Notes: generated by a model from the letters alone, not told the origin. Shown: positions 43,203 through 53,243, counted from the stretch's first letter. The stretch is DNA of 64,000 nt from Lentibacillus sediminis (GCF_002763455.1 NZ_NIXK01000001.1:496001-560000); one strand, 5' to 3'. A program made the numbers and translations.

Positions 43203-44744
43203 ATGAGAAAGTATGTAGTCATATTGATGGCCATTGGTTTGTTAATTGTCATGTCGGCATGCACAGAAGGGACTGCAGGTGATGACAATGGTTCGGCTGG
43301 TAATAACGGTGGAGAAAAAGACAGCCTCGTTATTGGTTTCGAGGCAGATGCCGCTACTTTAATTGCAAATAGCGATGTCAATTATACAACCGACACACAA
43401 ATTCGTAATATTTATGACCCTTTAATTGAGCGGGGCCCGGATGGTGGACTAGTTCCCGTATTAGCAGAGGATTGGGAAAATATTGATGAGTATACATGGC
43501 GACTTACACTCAAAGAGGGAGTGGAATTCCATAATGGCGCAGAGTTTAACGCAGAATCCGTAAAGTTCAGCATTGACTATATATTGGATGAAGCTAATAA
43601 TTCCGCTTACCGCTCCAGATGGGTAAATGTAGAAAAGGTGACTGCTGTTTCTGATTATGAAGTGGAAATCAAAACCTCTGAACCATTTCCAAGTTTGTTA
43701 GATAGAATCACAGAGGATTTACTGATTATGGAACCTGGGTATGTGCAAGACGTAGGATTAGATCAAGCTGCGAAAGAGCCTGTTGGCACGGGCCCATATA
43801 AATTTGTTGAATGGTCGCGTGATAATTATTTGAAATTGGAAGCGTTTGATGATCACTGGAGAGGCGAACCATCTATTAAAAATGTGGAATTCCGTTACAT
43901 GCCTGAATTCAGTTCAAGAATGGCTGCATTCCTAAGTGGTGAAATAGATTTGTTTAAAAATGTTCCTGTTGATTCTGTAGAAGAAATAGAAAATACAGAA
44001 AATGCAAAGATAGAACAGGTCGATTCATCTAGGATTAACTACTTAGCCTTAAACACATTCCATGATGGTCCATTGCAAGATGTAAAAGTACGACAAGCTA
44101 TAAATTACGCAGTGAATGTGGATGAATTACTGAAAACTATTTTAAATGGTTACGGCACGAAAATGACAGGGCCCTTAGCTGAAATAAATTCTGGTTATGT
44201 AGAGACAGATGAATATGAATACGACCCAGAAAAAGCTGTTGAGTTAATTGAAGAAGCCGGGTATGACCCTGAGTCTATGAATCTATCATTAGATACACCA
44301 AACGGTCGTTATCCAATGGATTCTTATGTAGCTCAGGGAATTGCAGCACAATTATCAGAAATTGGAATTGAAGTAGATGTACAAGTGAACGAATGGGGCA
44401 ATCACTTAGATCGTATACAGAACCGGGAAATGGGCGATATGTTTATCCTTGGATGGGGTCCTGCATTTACGCCGCAATCAACTATTGAAAATCTGTTTAC
44501 CGAAGTGGCTCCATACAGCAGCTTCTATGATCCGGAAATTGAACAAAAAATCATGGAGACAAATGCCATATTTAATGAAGAAGAGAGACTTCAAGGGTAC
44601 GCTGAATTACAACATGAACTAGTTGAACAGGCGGCATGGGTGCCACTTTGGCAGCAAGCTGATCTATACGCAGTGAGGGGCGACCTAAATTTTACTCCTC
44701 GTGTGGATGAGAAATTTCAAGTATACGAAATGTCGTGGGAATAG
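43203..44744 (+). CDS. Peptide ABC transporter substrate-binding lipoprotein
   Basis: A 513-residue family 5 solute-binding protein (OppA/DppA). The lipobox MSAC gives the acylated Cys at about 20. IYDPLIERGPDGGLVPVLAE, WRLTLKEGVEFHNG and AKEPVGTGPYKFVEW are family landmarks, and the last lobe has GYAELQHELVEQAAWVPLW. ATG 43203 is used in place of GTG 43194. It binds di- or oligopeptides outside the cell and feeds the two permeases downstream. Confidence 0.93.
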   Translation: MRKYVVILMAIGLLIVMSACTEGTAGDDNGSAGNNGGEKDSLVIGFEADAATLIANSDVNYTTDTQIRNIYDPLIERGPDGGLVPVLAEDWENIDEYTWRLTLKEGVEFHNGAEFNAESVKFSIDYILDEANNSAYRSRWVNVEKVTAVSDYEVEIKTSEPFPSLLDRITEDLLIMEPGYVQDVGLDQAAKEPVGTGPYKFVEWSRDNYLKLEAFDDHWRGEPSIKNVEFRYMPEFSSRMAAFLSGEIDLFKNVPVDSVEEIENTENAKIEQVDSSRINYLALNTFHDGPLQDVKVRQAINYAVNVDELLKTILNGYGTKMTGPLAEINSGYVETDEYEYDPEKAVELIEEAGYDPESMNLSLDTPNGRYPMDSYVAQGIAAQLSEIGIEVDVQVNEWGNHLDRIQNREMGDMFILGWGPAFTPQSTIENLFTEVAPYSSFYDPEIEQKIMETNAIFNEEERLQGYAELQHELVEQAAWVPLWQQADLYAVRGDLNFTPRVDEKFQVYEMSWE

Positions 44745-44758
44745 AAATAGAGAACACA

Positions 44759-44788
44759 TGGAGGAGAGGGCGAGCGGCCTCTCCTCCA
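44759..44788 (+). other. Hairpin between peptide-binding protein and permease genes
   Basis: Eleven perfect pairs (TGGAGGAGAGG with its complement) and an eight-base loop. It occupies the same relative place as the hairpin in the sugar transporter operon, and likely sets the ratio of binding protein to permease. Confidence 0.75.
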
Positions 44789-44828
44789 AAATTAAACAGA
44801 GATATGGACAGAAAGGGGAGTTCCTTTC

Positions 44829-45746
44829 ATGCTGGATTTTGTTATTAAGCGTTTCCTGCAAGTCATTGTAGTTGTGTTCTTAGCCCTGACTGTTGTTTTT
44901 TTTCTAATAAGACTGGCAGGGGATCCGACAACACTATTCTTACCACCAGATGCACCGAGGGAACAAATAGAAGAGTACCGAGAATTGCTTGGGTATAACC
45001 GTCCGCTTTATGTCCAATACGGGGACTTTATGTATAATGCCATTCAAGGGGATTTCGGCGAATCGCTACGCAGTCAAGAGGATGCGCTTGGTATTGTGCT
45101 TGATCGGTTACCAGCTACTTTTCAACTTGCTATCACATCGTTAATATTAGCTCTATTCATCGCTATTCCTTTGGGTGTGTTGTCAGCCTATAAACGTAAC
45201 ACAGTATTTGACAGAATTGGCGTTGGTCTAACGGTCGTCGGACAGGCAGTACCTAGTTTTTGGCTCGGTTTGATTTTGATTTTTCTCTTTGCAGCACAGT
45301 TACAACTATTGCCGTCAGGTGGTGGCGGCACGCCGGTACATATGATACTTCCAACCTTAACCTTAGCAGCTTACAGTGTAGCGCGTTTTACTCGTTTTAC
45401 ACGTTCTGCAATGCTGGACGTATTGCAAAAGGATTATATTCGAACAGCGAAGGCATCAGGAGTTCCCACAATGCGTCTCATCATGCGATATGCATTGCGT
45501 AATTCCCTAATCCCAATTATCACCTTAGTAGCTTTAGATTTAGGGGTTCTACTGGGAGGTGCAGTCATCACGGAGGCAGTATTTTCCTGGCCGGGTGTTG
45601 GCAGGCTATTATGGCAATCACTAATGAATCGTGATTTTCCAATTGTTCTCGCTGGCGTATTTATTATCGCTTTAATCTACGCCATCATTAACTTTGTTGC
45701 AGATATATTATACGCATATGTCAATCCGCAAATACGAGTAAAGTAG
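44829..45746 (+). CDS. Peptide ABC transporter permease, DppB/OppB type
   Basis: A 305-residue membrane protein with six spans. It begins MLDFVIKRFLQVIVVVFLAL, the standard DppB start, and has the cytoplasmic EAA-type loop (DYIRTAKASGVPTMRLIMRY) and GGAVITEAVFSWPGVGRLL. It pairs with the next permease. Confidence 0.93.
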   Translation: MLDFVIKRFLQVIVVVFLALTVVFFLIRLAGDPTTLFLPPDAPREQIEEYRELLGYNRPLYVQYGDFMYNAIQGDFGESLRSQEDALGIVLDRLPATFQLAITSLILALFIAIPLGVLSAYKRNTVFDRIGVGLTVVGQAVPSFWLGLILIFLFAAQLQLLPSGGGGTPVHMILPTLTLAAYSVARFTRFTRSAMLDVLQKDYIRTAKASGVPTMRLIMRYALRNSLIPIITLVALDLGVLLGGAVITEAVFSWPGVGRLLWQSLMNRDFPIVLAGVFIIALIYAIINFVADILYAYVNPQIRVK

Positions 45747-45756
45747 GTGAAGAAAA

Positions 45757-46662
45757 ATGGCTTCGAGTCTTCCTCAGGGTGAGCAAGCTTTAGGTTCAGT
45801 CCTAAAATCCAAACAAAAAACAAAAATTGGGGAGTTTTTTTCCAACCTATCAAGAAGTTGGACTGGGATGCTAGGGTTTGGCATTATCATGTTGTTGTTG
45901 TTTCTTAGTATCTTTGGACCTTGGATCACACCATATGACCCAATGCATGCTGAATTTAGTAAAGGACTATTACCTCCATTGACAGATGGCCATTTATTGG
46001 GAACGGACCACCTTGGAAGAGACATTTTTTCCCGAATTATTATGGGAGCTAGAGTATCTGTCATTATTGGAATCGCAACAGCATGTATTGCTGGTGTAAT
46101 TGGAACTATTGTTGGGATAATTGCAGGATATTTTCGAGGATGGATTGACATTGTATTGATGCGGTTGGTCGATGTACAACTAAGCTTTCCATTTATTGTA
46201 TTAGTGCTTGTTATTAACGCAATTATTGGGGCGGGATTGCGTAATATTATCATTTCTTTGGCAATTGGAGGCTGGGTTATATTTGCTAGGGTTATTCGAA
46301 GTGAGGTATTAGCTCTGCGGGAGAAAGAATTTATTACATCTTCCATCGCTACAGGCGTGTCTCGCTTGCAGATTCTCGTGAAGCATATACTTCCAAATTT
46401 ATTTACCCCAATAATTATTCTAGCATCATTGCAAATAGGTACATATATTATTGCAGAAGCATCCATTAGTTTCCTGGGCTTTGGTGTACAGCCCCCTACC
46501 CCCGCTTGGGGTAATATGCTTAATGAAGGAAGAGATTATATATTTAGTTCTTGGTGGTTGGTTACATTCCCTGGGATTGCCATTGTAATAACTGCATTAG
46601 GAGTGAATTTGTTTGGGGATTGGCTGCGTGACACACTCGATCCCGAATTAAAAGGAGAATGA
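45757..46662 (+). CDS. Peptide ABC transporter permease, DppC/OppC type
   Basis: A 301-residue permease with a charged N-terminus and six spans. The motif HLLGTDHLGRDIFSRIIMGA is diagnostic of DppC. The EAA-type loop REKEFITSSIATGVSRLQIL and ISFLGFGVQPPTPAWGNML follow. Ten bases separate it from the DppB-type gene. Confidence 0.93.
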   Translation: MASSLPQGEQALGSVLKSKQKTKIGEFFSNLSRSWTGMLGFGIIMLLLFLSIFGPWITPYDPMHAEFSKGLLPPLTDGHLLGTDHLGRDIFSRIIMGARVSVIIGIATACIAGVIGTIVGIIAGYFRGWIDIVLMRLVDVQLSFPFIVLVLVINAIIGAGLRNIIISLAIGGWVIFARVIRSEVLALREKEFITSSIATGVSRLQILVKHILPNLFTPIIILASLQIGTYIIAEASISFLGFGVQPPTPAWGNMLNEGRDYIFSSWWLVTFPGIAIVITALGVNLFGDWLRDTLDPELKGE

Positions 46663-46677
46663 TTGGAGGAAAATATT

Positions 46678-47664
46678 ATGTCCGATGCTATCCTTAAAAT
46701 AAAAAACTTAAAAATAGAATTTAAAAGCGGCAAGGAGACTGTACAACCTATTCGAGGAGTCAATTTCGAACTGAAAAAAGGGGAAACACTAGGTGTTGTA
46801 GGGGAATCTGGGAGCGGAAAGAGTGTTACTTCCCTAGCAATTATGGGACTGCTTCCTGAAAGAACGAGTAAAATTGTAGATGGAGAGATTAATTTTAAAG
46901 GGAATGACATAACAAATCTAAAAGAAAAGCAGTATCGCAAAATTCGCGGAAACGAAATTTCGATGATTTTTCAGGAGCCAATGACGTCCCTAAATCCTGT
47001 TTTCACCATTGGTCAGCAATTAAGCGAACCACTAAGGCAGCACAGGAATATGTCAAAAAAAGAAATTGAAAAAGCGGTCATCAATGTTTTGAACCAAGTG
47101 GGGATTCCGCGAGCCGAACAAATTATAAATGAGTACCCGCATCAGCTATCAGGAGGAATGCGTCAACGAGTAATGATTTCGCTTGCATTATTATGCGAAC
47201 CAGATTTGATGATTGCGGATGAGCCGACAACTGCTTTGGATGTAACAATCCAAGCTCAAATTTTAGAATTAATGAAGAACATAAAGCAGGAAAATGATAT
47301 GAGCTTGTTATTGATCACTCATGATTTAGGAGTAGTAGCTGAAATGTGTGACCGGGTAGTCGTCATGTATGCTGGAGAAATTGTAGAAGTCGCTGAAATA
47401 AATGAGTTATTTAATGAGCCGCTACATCCATATACTCGTGGGTTAATTGACTCGATGCCAACACAAAACACACGCAAAGAACGCTTGTATTCTATAAGAG
47501 GTCAAGTACCGCGACCGAATGAAATTACTAAGGGCTGTGTTTTTGCAAATCGTTGCCCACTCGCCTTTTCTAAATGCTTTGAAGAGACTCCGCCTGTCTT
47601 TGCGAGAGACGATCATCTCAGTAAGTGTTGGTTGCAGAATACCAAAGAGGGAGAGGTGGTATAG
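46678..47664 (+). CDS. Peptide ABC transporter ATPase, DppD/OppD type
   Basis: A 328-residue ATPase. Walker A is GESGSGKS (about residues 38-45), the signature is LSGGMRQR and Walker B is LMIADEP. The C-terminal oligopeptide domain has Cys residues (GCVFANRCPLAFSKC), as in ATPases of this family that may hold an iron-sulfur cluster. ATG 46678 follows GGAGG. Confidence 0.93.
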   Translation: MSDAILKIKNLKIEFKSGKETVQPIRGVNFELKKGETLGVVGESGSGKSVTSLAIMGLLPERTSKIVDGEINFKGNDITNLKEKQYRKIRGNEISMIFQEPMTSLNPVFTIGQQLSEPLRQHRNMSKKEIEKAVINVLNQVGIPRAEQIINEYPHQLSGGMRQRVMISLALLCEPDLMIADEPTTALDVTIQAQILELMKNIKQENDMSLLLITHDLGVVAEMCDRVVVMYAGEIVEVAEINELFNEPLHPYTRGLIDSMPTQNTRKERLYSIRGQVPRPNEITKGCVFANRCPLAFSKCFEETPPVFARDDHLSKCWLQNTKEGEVV

Positions 47665-47665
47665 G

Positions 47666-48679
47666 ATGGCAGAAGAAGCATTACTGCAGGTTAACCGGCT
47701 AAAAAAGTATTATGGGATCTCACAAGGTTTGTTCAAGAAAGATATTATTGTCCGGGCGGTAGATGATATTAGTTTTACGGTCCACCGCGGAGAAACATTT
47801 GCGCTTGTTGGGGAGTCTGGATGCGGAAAGTCAACAACCGGTAAAACCATTTTACGACTGACTGAACCAACAGAGGGCGAAGTCATCTTCAATGGGACGG
47901 ACGTTGCCACCCTTCAATATAATGATATGCGTTCTTTACGACAACAAATGCAAATGGTATTCCAAGACCCATATGCTTCCTTAAACCCAAAGAAGACGAT
48001 AAAGCAACTCTTGATGGAACCTTTACGTGTACACAAGAAGTTTAAGGAAAAGGAACGTCTTCAAAAGGTTACGGAGATGTTGGACATTGTTGGTCTTAGC
48101 AAAGAGTATTTGGATCGATACCCACACGAATTTTCTGGTGGGCAGCGGCAGCGGATTGGTATTGCTCGTGCTGTCATTTTACAGCCTGATTTTATTGTAG
48201 CTGATGAGCCTGTCTCTGCATTGGATGTGTCGGTACAGTCACAGGTAATTAATTTGATGCTAGATCTGCAAAAGGAATTTGGGTTAACGTATTTATTTAT
48301 ATCGCATGATTTAAGTGTTATTGAGCACATGACTGACCGGGTTGCTGTAATGTACTTAGGAAAAATTGTAGAGGTCGCCGATACCGAGACCTTATTTAAA
48401 GATCCAAAACATCCATACACACAAGCATTGATTTCAGCTGTGCCAATTTCACATCCCGCTGAAAACAAAGAACGTATTATATTAAAAGGGGATGTACCAA
48501 GCCCTGCAAATCCACCGTCAGGGTGCGCTTTTCATACGAGGTGTCCTTTTGCTATGGATATTTGCCGTCAAAAGGAACCTGAGACACTATTATTTGAGGA
48601 TGGGCATACGGCAACTTGCCATTTATATACAACAAAATCAAGGGAGGAACTGAACTATGTTACTAGCGATTCCAAATGA
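47666..48679 (+). CDS. Peptide ABC transporter ATPase, DppF/OppF type
   Basis: The second ATPase, 337 residues. Walker A is GESGCGKS, the signature FSGGQRQR, Walker B FIVADEP, and the C-terminal Cys motif GCAFHTRCPFAMDIC. The start at 47666 lies two bases after the previous stop and follows GAGAGGTGG. Its end overlaps the M24 peptidase gene by 23 bases. Confidence 0.93.
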   Translation: MAEEALLQVNRLKKYYGISQGLFKKDIIVRAVDDISFTVHRGETFALVGESGCGKSTTGKTILRLTEPTEGEVIFNGTDVATLQYNDMRSLRQQMQMVFQDPYASLNPKKTIKQLLMEPLRVHKKFKEKERLQKVTEMLDIVGLSKEYLDRYPHEFSGGQRQRIGIARAVILQPDFIVADEPVSALDVSVQSQVINLMLDLQKEFGLTYLFISHDLSVIEHMTDRVAVMYLGKIVEVADTETLFKDPKHPYTQALISAVPISHPAENKERIILKGDVPSPANPPSGCAFHTRCPFAMDICRQKEPETLLFEDGHTATCHLYTTKSREELNYVTSDSK

Positions 48680-49835
48680 AGAATTAAAAATTCGTCAGGA
48701 GAAATTTTTTGCTAAATTAAATGAAAGAAATTGCGAGGCAGCGGTTGTGTTTTCTGTCACGGACATTTTTTATTTAACAGGGTTTCACTTTCACGCAACC
48801 GAACGTCCAATGGGGATTTTGGTTGATCCCAATCAGAGAATACATTTATTTGTACCAGCATTGGAACACGAACACGCAGAAGAATATGGTGCGATTGATT
48901 TTGTTCACTCTTATCCGGAATATCCTGGCACGAAACATCCAATGGCATACTTTAAAGAAGTAATGGCGGAGTATGGCTTCGAAGGGAAAACAATTGGCTA
49001 TGACTCAATAGGATATGGTTCGCCAAATGGGTATCGCGGACCAGGAATTGATACATTAATTGGTGCGAAAGAATTTGTTTCGATACATGGTTTAGTGGAA
49101 GAAATGCGATTTGTAAAATCCGCTAACGAAATAGAGCTTATTAAAGAATCATGCCGTTGGGGGAATCTTGCACATCGATTATTGCAAAAATATACTAAAG
49201 CTGGCTTAAGCGAGATAGAGATTACTAGTAAAGCATCAACGGAAGCTACGATGGCGATGATTGAAACACTAGGTCCTGATTATAAACCGCATGGAAAAAC
49301 AGCTTATGCAATTTTCCGCGGCCAAATTGGCCCGGAATCAGCATTTCCTCATGCAGTCACACAGAACGCTATTATGTCAAAAGGTGATACATTGGTGACC
49401 GGTGCAGCGTCGGATGTTTTTGGCTATCATAGTGAATTGGAAAGAACGATGTTTGTTGAGGAGGTTTCTAAGGAACAAGAGAAATATTTTAATTACATGT
49501 ATGAAGCCCAAAATGTAGCATTTTCCGCCATTAAAGCTGGAGTGAGCTATGCATCCGTAGAGGAAAAAGTGCAAGATTATTTCAAAGAAGAAGGAATTAC
49601 TCACTTAACGAAACACCATACTGGTCATAATATCGGATTGTTAGGGCATGAGGCGCCGTTCTTTGATTTAGGAGACAAATCCTTGTTAGAGCCCGGAATG
49701 GTTGTAACAGTTGAACCTGGTATTTATGTAAGAGGGCTGGGAGGGTTTAGACATTCCGATACAGTGCTGGTAACAGAAGATGGTATTGAAATGCTTACAT
49801 ACTATCCGAGAGATTTAGCATCCCTTATTTGCTAA
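48657..49835 (+). CDS. M24 family Xaa-Pro peptidase
   Basis: A 392-residue metallopeptidase of the creatinase/prolidase type. An N-terminal creatinase-like domain (about 1-160) is followed by the pita-bread fold. The ligand Asp expected in the first metal motif appears as AASDVFGYHSELERTM, then HHTGHNIGLLGHEAP and TVEPGIYV. It cleaves X-Pro bonds of imported peptides. ATG 48657 lies inside the end of the ATPase gene, indicating tight coupling to the importer. Confidence 0.88.
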   Translation: MLLAIPNEELKIRQEKFFAKLNERNCEAAVVFSVTDIFYLTGFHFHATERPMGILVDPNQRIHLFVPALEHEHAEEYGAIDFVHSYPEYPGTKHPMAYFKEVMAEYGFEGKTIGYDSIGYGSPNGYRGPGIDTLIGAKEFVSIHGLVEEMRFVKSANEIELIKESCRWGNLAHRLLQKYTKAGLSEIEITSKASTEATMAMIETLGPDYKPHGKTAYAIFRGQIGPESAFPHAVTQNAIMSKGDTLVTGAASDVFGYHSELERTMFVEEVSKEQEKYFNYMYEAQNVAFSAIKAGVSYASVEEKVQDYFKEEGITHLTKHHTGHNIGLLGHEAPFFDLGDKSLLEPGMVVTVEPGIYVRGLGGFRHSDTVLVTEDGIEMLTYYPRDLASLIC

Positions 49836-49843
49836 TACTCTAT

Positions 49844-49881
49844 GAAGTGCTTGGTGTTCATTAAATGCCAAGCGCTTCTTA
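49844..49881 (+). terminator. Hairpin after the M24 gene, possible attenuator
   Basis: GAAGTGCTTGG and CCAAGCGCTTC arms (one G-T pair) are followed by TTATATA, a weak T tract. Some transcripts may read on into the M55 gene. Confidence 0.55.
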
Positions 49882-49953
49882 TATAATCAGTAGTATCCTA
49901 AATTAACCAGTTTGAATTGTATTAGTGTATAGAAAAGGAAGGATGTGTTTTAT

Positions 49954-50799
49954 ATGAAAATATTTATTTCTGCTGATATAGAGGGAGTAGCAGGAGTAGC
50001 AACGATTCAACAATTAAAAACGAATGGAGAATATCAACGTTTTCGCCAGTTAATGACAAATGAAGTAAATGCGGCCGTTCGAGGGGCTTTCAAAGCAGGA
50101 GCAGACGAAGTAGTGGTGGCAGACGGCCATGGCAATATGTCTAATATCCTCATTGAATCGTTAGATAAACGTGCACGGTTGGTCTCTGGTAATAATAGGG
50201 TAATGGCGCAACTCGAAGGTATTGATGAATCATTTGATGGCATTATATTTATTGGACATCATGGAAGAGAAGGCGATTCACATGCTGTTATTTCACATAC
50301 GTTAGCAGGGATTTGTGTGAATGAAATGAGAATTAATGGAAAAGTCGTTGGTGAAACAGAAATGAACGCAATGGTTGCAGGGGACTATGAAGTTCCTTCG
50401 TTATTTATCAGCGGGGATGATATTTATGTAAATGAGGTAAAAGAAACCTTGCCAAATGTGGAATCTGTTGTAACAAAATTTGCGCGCAACCGGATAGCAG
50501 CTGAATTAATTCATCCAGATATTGTAAAGCAGGAAATTGAGGAAAAAGTGGAAAGTGCAATTCGTCGGATTAAAGATTTTCAACCGCTTGTATTGGATGG
50601 ACCAGTGACTTTTGAAATTGATTTCAAAGGGCCTCAGCAAGCACAAATGACAACAACTATTCCTAGTGTAAAGATGCTTACACCAACTCAAATAGCTTTT
50701 ACCTGTAAAGATATGGTAACTGCTTATAAACAAATGTGGGCATGTGTCATTATTGCAATAGCCTGTACAAATGGTATAACCGGGAGCGTAAACGCGTAA
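49954..50799 (+). CDS. M55 family D-aminopeptidase (DppA-like)
   Basis: A 281-residue zinc aminopeptidase. The metal-site residues are in ISADIEG (Asp8, Glu10), VVADGHGNM, IGHHGREG and GETEMNA. B. subtilis DppA removes N-terminal D-residues and is encoded in the dipeptide transport operon, the same setting as here. ATG 49954 follows AAGGAAGG; the in-frame GTG 49945 is less likely. Confidence 0.9.
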   Translation: MKIFISADIEGVAGVATIQQLKTNGEYQRFRQLMTNEVNAAVRGAFKAGADEVVVADGHGNMSNILIESLDKRARLVSGNNRVMAQLEGIDESFDGIIFIGHHGREGDSHAVISHTLAGICVNEMRINGKVVGETEMNAMVAGDYEVPSLFISGDDIYVNEVKETLPNVESVVTKFARNRIAAELIHPDIVKQEIEEKVESAIRRIKDFQPLVLDGPVTFEIDFKGPQQAQMTTTIPSVKMLTPTQIAFTCKDMVTAYKQMWACVIIAIACTNGITGSVNA

Positions 50800-50874
50800 A
50801 TCAGAGGAGGAGCGGTTTATTCTATACCCTGCTTTCCGGATTTCTCATAAGCCAAGCTGATAAGGATGGTACCT

Positions 50875-51060
50875 AGTATATGAGTTTTCACCAAATCAGA
50901 GATTTAATCAACCCTGCAACTATATACATTACTAAAACAACCAAGCATCAGTGTCCAAAACATTGGAGTGCAAGAGACCAGTATCCTCCTCAACAACATG
51001 ATGCAGGATATAGATGGATACACGTCTCATGGAAACCGATGGCTACCCGGTTGTTTATGG
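50875..51060 (+). pseudogene. 5' fragment of an M20 dipeptidase gene
   Basis: About 185 bases align base by base with the beginning of the intact M20 gene (around 32455-32660), including the stretch encoding KQPSIS and the one encoding TDGYPVVYG. It has small insertions and deletions that break the frame. It stops abruptly at the hairpin at 51067-51088. Confidence 0.85.
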
Positions 51061-51066
51061 GGGGAC

Positions 51067-51088
51067 TAGTGGGGGGAGACCCCCACTA
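51067..51088. repeat. Inverted repeat at a gene-fragment junction
   Basis: TAGTGGGGG and CCCCCACTA surround GAGA. It lies exactly where the M20 fragment ends and before the reverse M24 fragment begins, so it may mark a rearrangement or a lost insertion element. Confidence 0.6.
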
Positions 51089-51105
51089 ACTGAAAGAGTC
51101 AAGAA

Positions 51106-51670
51106 TTAAAGAACTTGCAACCCTTTAGGAAACGAAGTCAATACTTCAGCCTTTCCTTCTTCATTAATATAAATCTCATCTTCAATTCGGACCCCGCCAA
51201 AGTCAGGTATATAAATGCCAGGCTCAATGGTGAAAAATAAACCTTCTTCAGCAATCTGTTCATTATTTTTATGGATGGACCGTTCTTCATGGATTTCGAT
51301 ACCAAGACCATGTCCTACACGGTTATTAAAATAGTATCCATATCCTTTTTCATTGATTACTTGTCTTGCTTCTATATCGATTGCTGATTCGACAGCACTA
51401 ATTCCCGCTTGATTGGACTGTAATACCGTCTCGTATATTTCTCTTTGTTAGCTTGTGGCTTCGCCGATGATAAACGTTCTGGTAATATCTGAACAGTACC
51501 CGCCCTTTATCACGCCAAAATCAATGAGCAGGGCATCACCCTTTCTGAATGTACGGTTTCCAGGTGTTCCATGCGGGAGAGCTGACTTTTCTCCTGAAGC
51601 AAGGGTTGGCAGAGGGCCGTCACGTAAACCAAGACTGCCATTGACAAAAGAAGAAGATGAATAACTGCAG
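51106..51670 (-). pseudogene. M24 Xaa-Pro aminopeptidase, truncated and interrupted by a stop
   Basis: Read on the minus strand, GDALLIDFGVIKGGYCSDIT begins the metal site. A TAA then follows at 51448-51450, and the same frame continues with QREIYETVLQSNQAG, NRVGHGLGIEIHE and FFTIEPGIYIPDFGGVRIED to a normal end at 51106. The N-terminal half is missing. It is a different paralogue from the intact M24 gene at 48657. Confidence 0.88.
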
Positions 51671-51719
51671 GAAATACTGAATAGCCTGTTAGTTACCGAA
51701 TAAAAAAGGGGGAGATCTG

Positions 51720-53210
51720 ATGAAGACTTCACAAACGGAACTAAAGCCAAAGGTAAAAGCGTTTCTGGAAGGAGAAAAACATCTATATATTAGCGGGGAA
51801 TATGTTCCAGCGGAAAGCGGGAAAACGTTCGCCGTTTATAATCCTGCGACCGAAGACGTTTTAGCAAGAGTCAGTGAGGCGCAATCGGAGGATATTGATA
51901 AAGCCGTACAGGCAGCAAGAAAGGCATTTGATGAGGGCGAATGGACGGCAATGGAGGCAGCGGAGCGATCCCGTCTCATTTATAAATTTGCCGACCTGCT
52001 GGAAGAAAACAGGAAAGAGCTTGCTCAGCTTGAGGCGCTTGATAATGGGAAGCCATATCATGTTGCACTGGAAGATGACGTTGATGGAACAGTGGAGCAT
52101 TTCCGATACTATGCTGGCTGGGCAACGAAACTATTAGGAAAAACAACACCGGTTTCACCAGATTATGTGACGTACACCGTCCATGAGCCGGTCGGTGTTG
52201 TTGGGCAAATCATTCCATGGAACTTTCCGCTGGCAATGGCGGGATGGAAACTCGGATCAGCCCTTGCTGTCGGCTGTACGGTTGTAATTAAACCAGCACC
52301 CGAGACACCGCTCTCTCTTCTTTACGCAGCGAAATTGTTTAAAGAAGCTGGTTTTCCAGACGGTGTTGTAAATATCGTGCCTGGTGACGGAAAAGTTGCA
52401 GGGGAAGCGATCGTAACACATGAGCAGGTGGATAAAGTCGCTTTTACCGGGTCAACGGTTGTCGGAAAAGAAGTCATGCGCAAAGCGGCAGACCAAGTTA
52501 AAGGTGTCACGCTGGAACTTGGCGGAAAATCACCGAGCATTATTTTGGAAGATGCAAATCTGGAAGAAGCCATTGAAGGTGCATTTAATGGTACGATGTA
52601 TAATCATGGCCAAAATTGCAGTGCTACCACACGCATTTTTGTTCATCGCAAACATTATGAGGAAGTATTGGAAGCGTTCGCGAAACGTGTAAATGAATTA
52701 AAACTGGGACCGGGAATGGACCCGGATACCGATATGGGACCCCTCATTTCAGAAAAACAACAAAACAGGGTCCTTAACTATATTGAACAAGGCAAAAACG
52801 AGGGCGCTCGTCTTGTCACTGGTGGAGAAAAAGGGTTGGACAAAGGATATTTCGTTCAGCCTACCATTTTTGCCGACGTAGAAGACGATATGGTGATTGC
52901 CCGTGAAGAAATATTTGGCCCTGTCATGTCGGTATTCGTCTTTGACACGGTAGAAGAAGTAATCCGGCGGGCAAATGACAGCGATTATGGACTTGCTGCA
53001 AGTGTCTGGACAGAAAATATCAGAACCGGTCACTATATTGCCAGCAAGCTGAAGACGGGAACCGTTTGGGTGAACGATTTCGGACTGGAATTGGAAACCA
53101 TGCCATTCGGCGGCTATAAACAATCAGGGATTGGCCGGGAAATGGGCGGAGAGTATGGGCTTGCAAACTATACAGAAGTAAAAAGTGTGTTTGTGAATAT
53201 GAAGCAATAA
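51720..53210 (+). CDS. NAD-dependent aldehyde dehydrogenase
   Basis: A 496-residue enzyme similar to B. subtilis DhaS. The catalytic Cys300 is in NHGQNCSATTR, the base Glu266 in TLELGGKSP, the cofactor site IIPWNFPLAM at about 164-173, and the C-terminal PFGGYKQSGIGRE is typical. It oxidises an aldehyde to an acid; the substrate is not evident. ATG 51720 follows GGGGGAG. It is followed by a terminator and its 5' side is the decayed peptidase region. Confidence 0.92.
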   Translation: MKTSQTELKPKVKAFLEGEKHLYISGEYVPAESGKTFAVYNPATEDVLARVSEAQSEDIDKAVQAARKAFDEGEWTAMEAAERSRLIYKFADLLEENRKELAQLEALDNGKPYHVALEDDVDGTVEHFRYYAGWATKLLGKTTPVSPDYVTYTVHEPVGVVGQIIPWNFPLAMAGWKLGSALAVGCTVVIKPAPETPLSLLYAAKLFKEAGFPDGVVNIVPGDGKVAGEAIVTHEQVDKVAFTGSTVVGKEVMRKAADQVKGVTLELGGKSPSIILEDANLEEAIEGAFNGTMYNHGQNCSATTRIFVHRKHYEEVLEAFAKRVNELKLGPGMDPDTDMGPLISEKQQNRVLNYIEQGKNEGARLVTGGEKGLDKGYFVQPTIFADVEDDMVIAREEIFGPVMSVFVFDTVEEVIRRANDSDYGLAASVWTENIRTGHYIASKLKTGTVWVNDFGLELETMPFGGYKQSGIGREMGGEYGLANYTEVKSVFVNMKQ

Positions 53211-53243
53211 AAATTCGGATGAAAAATAATGCACAAACCCCCA

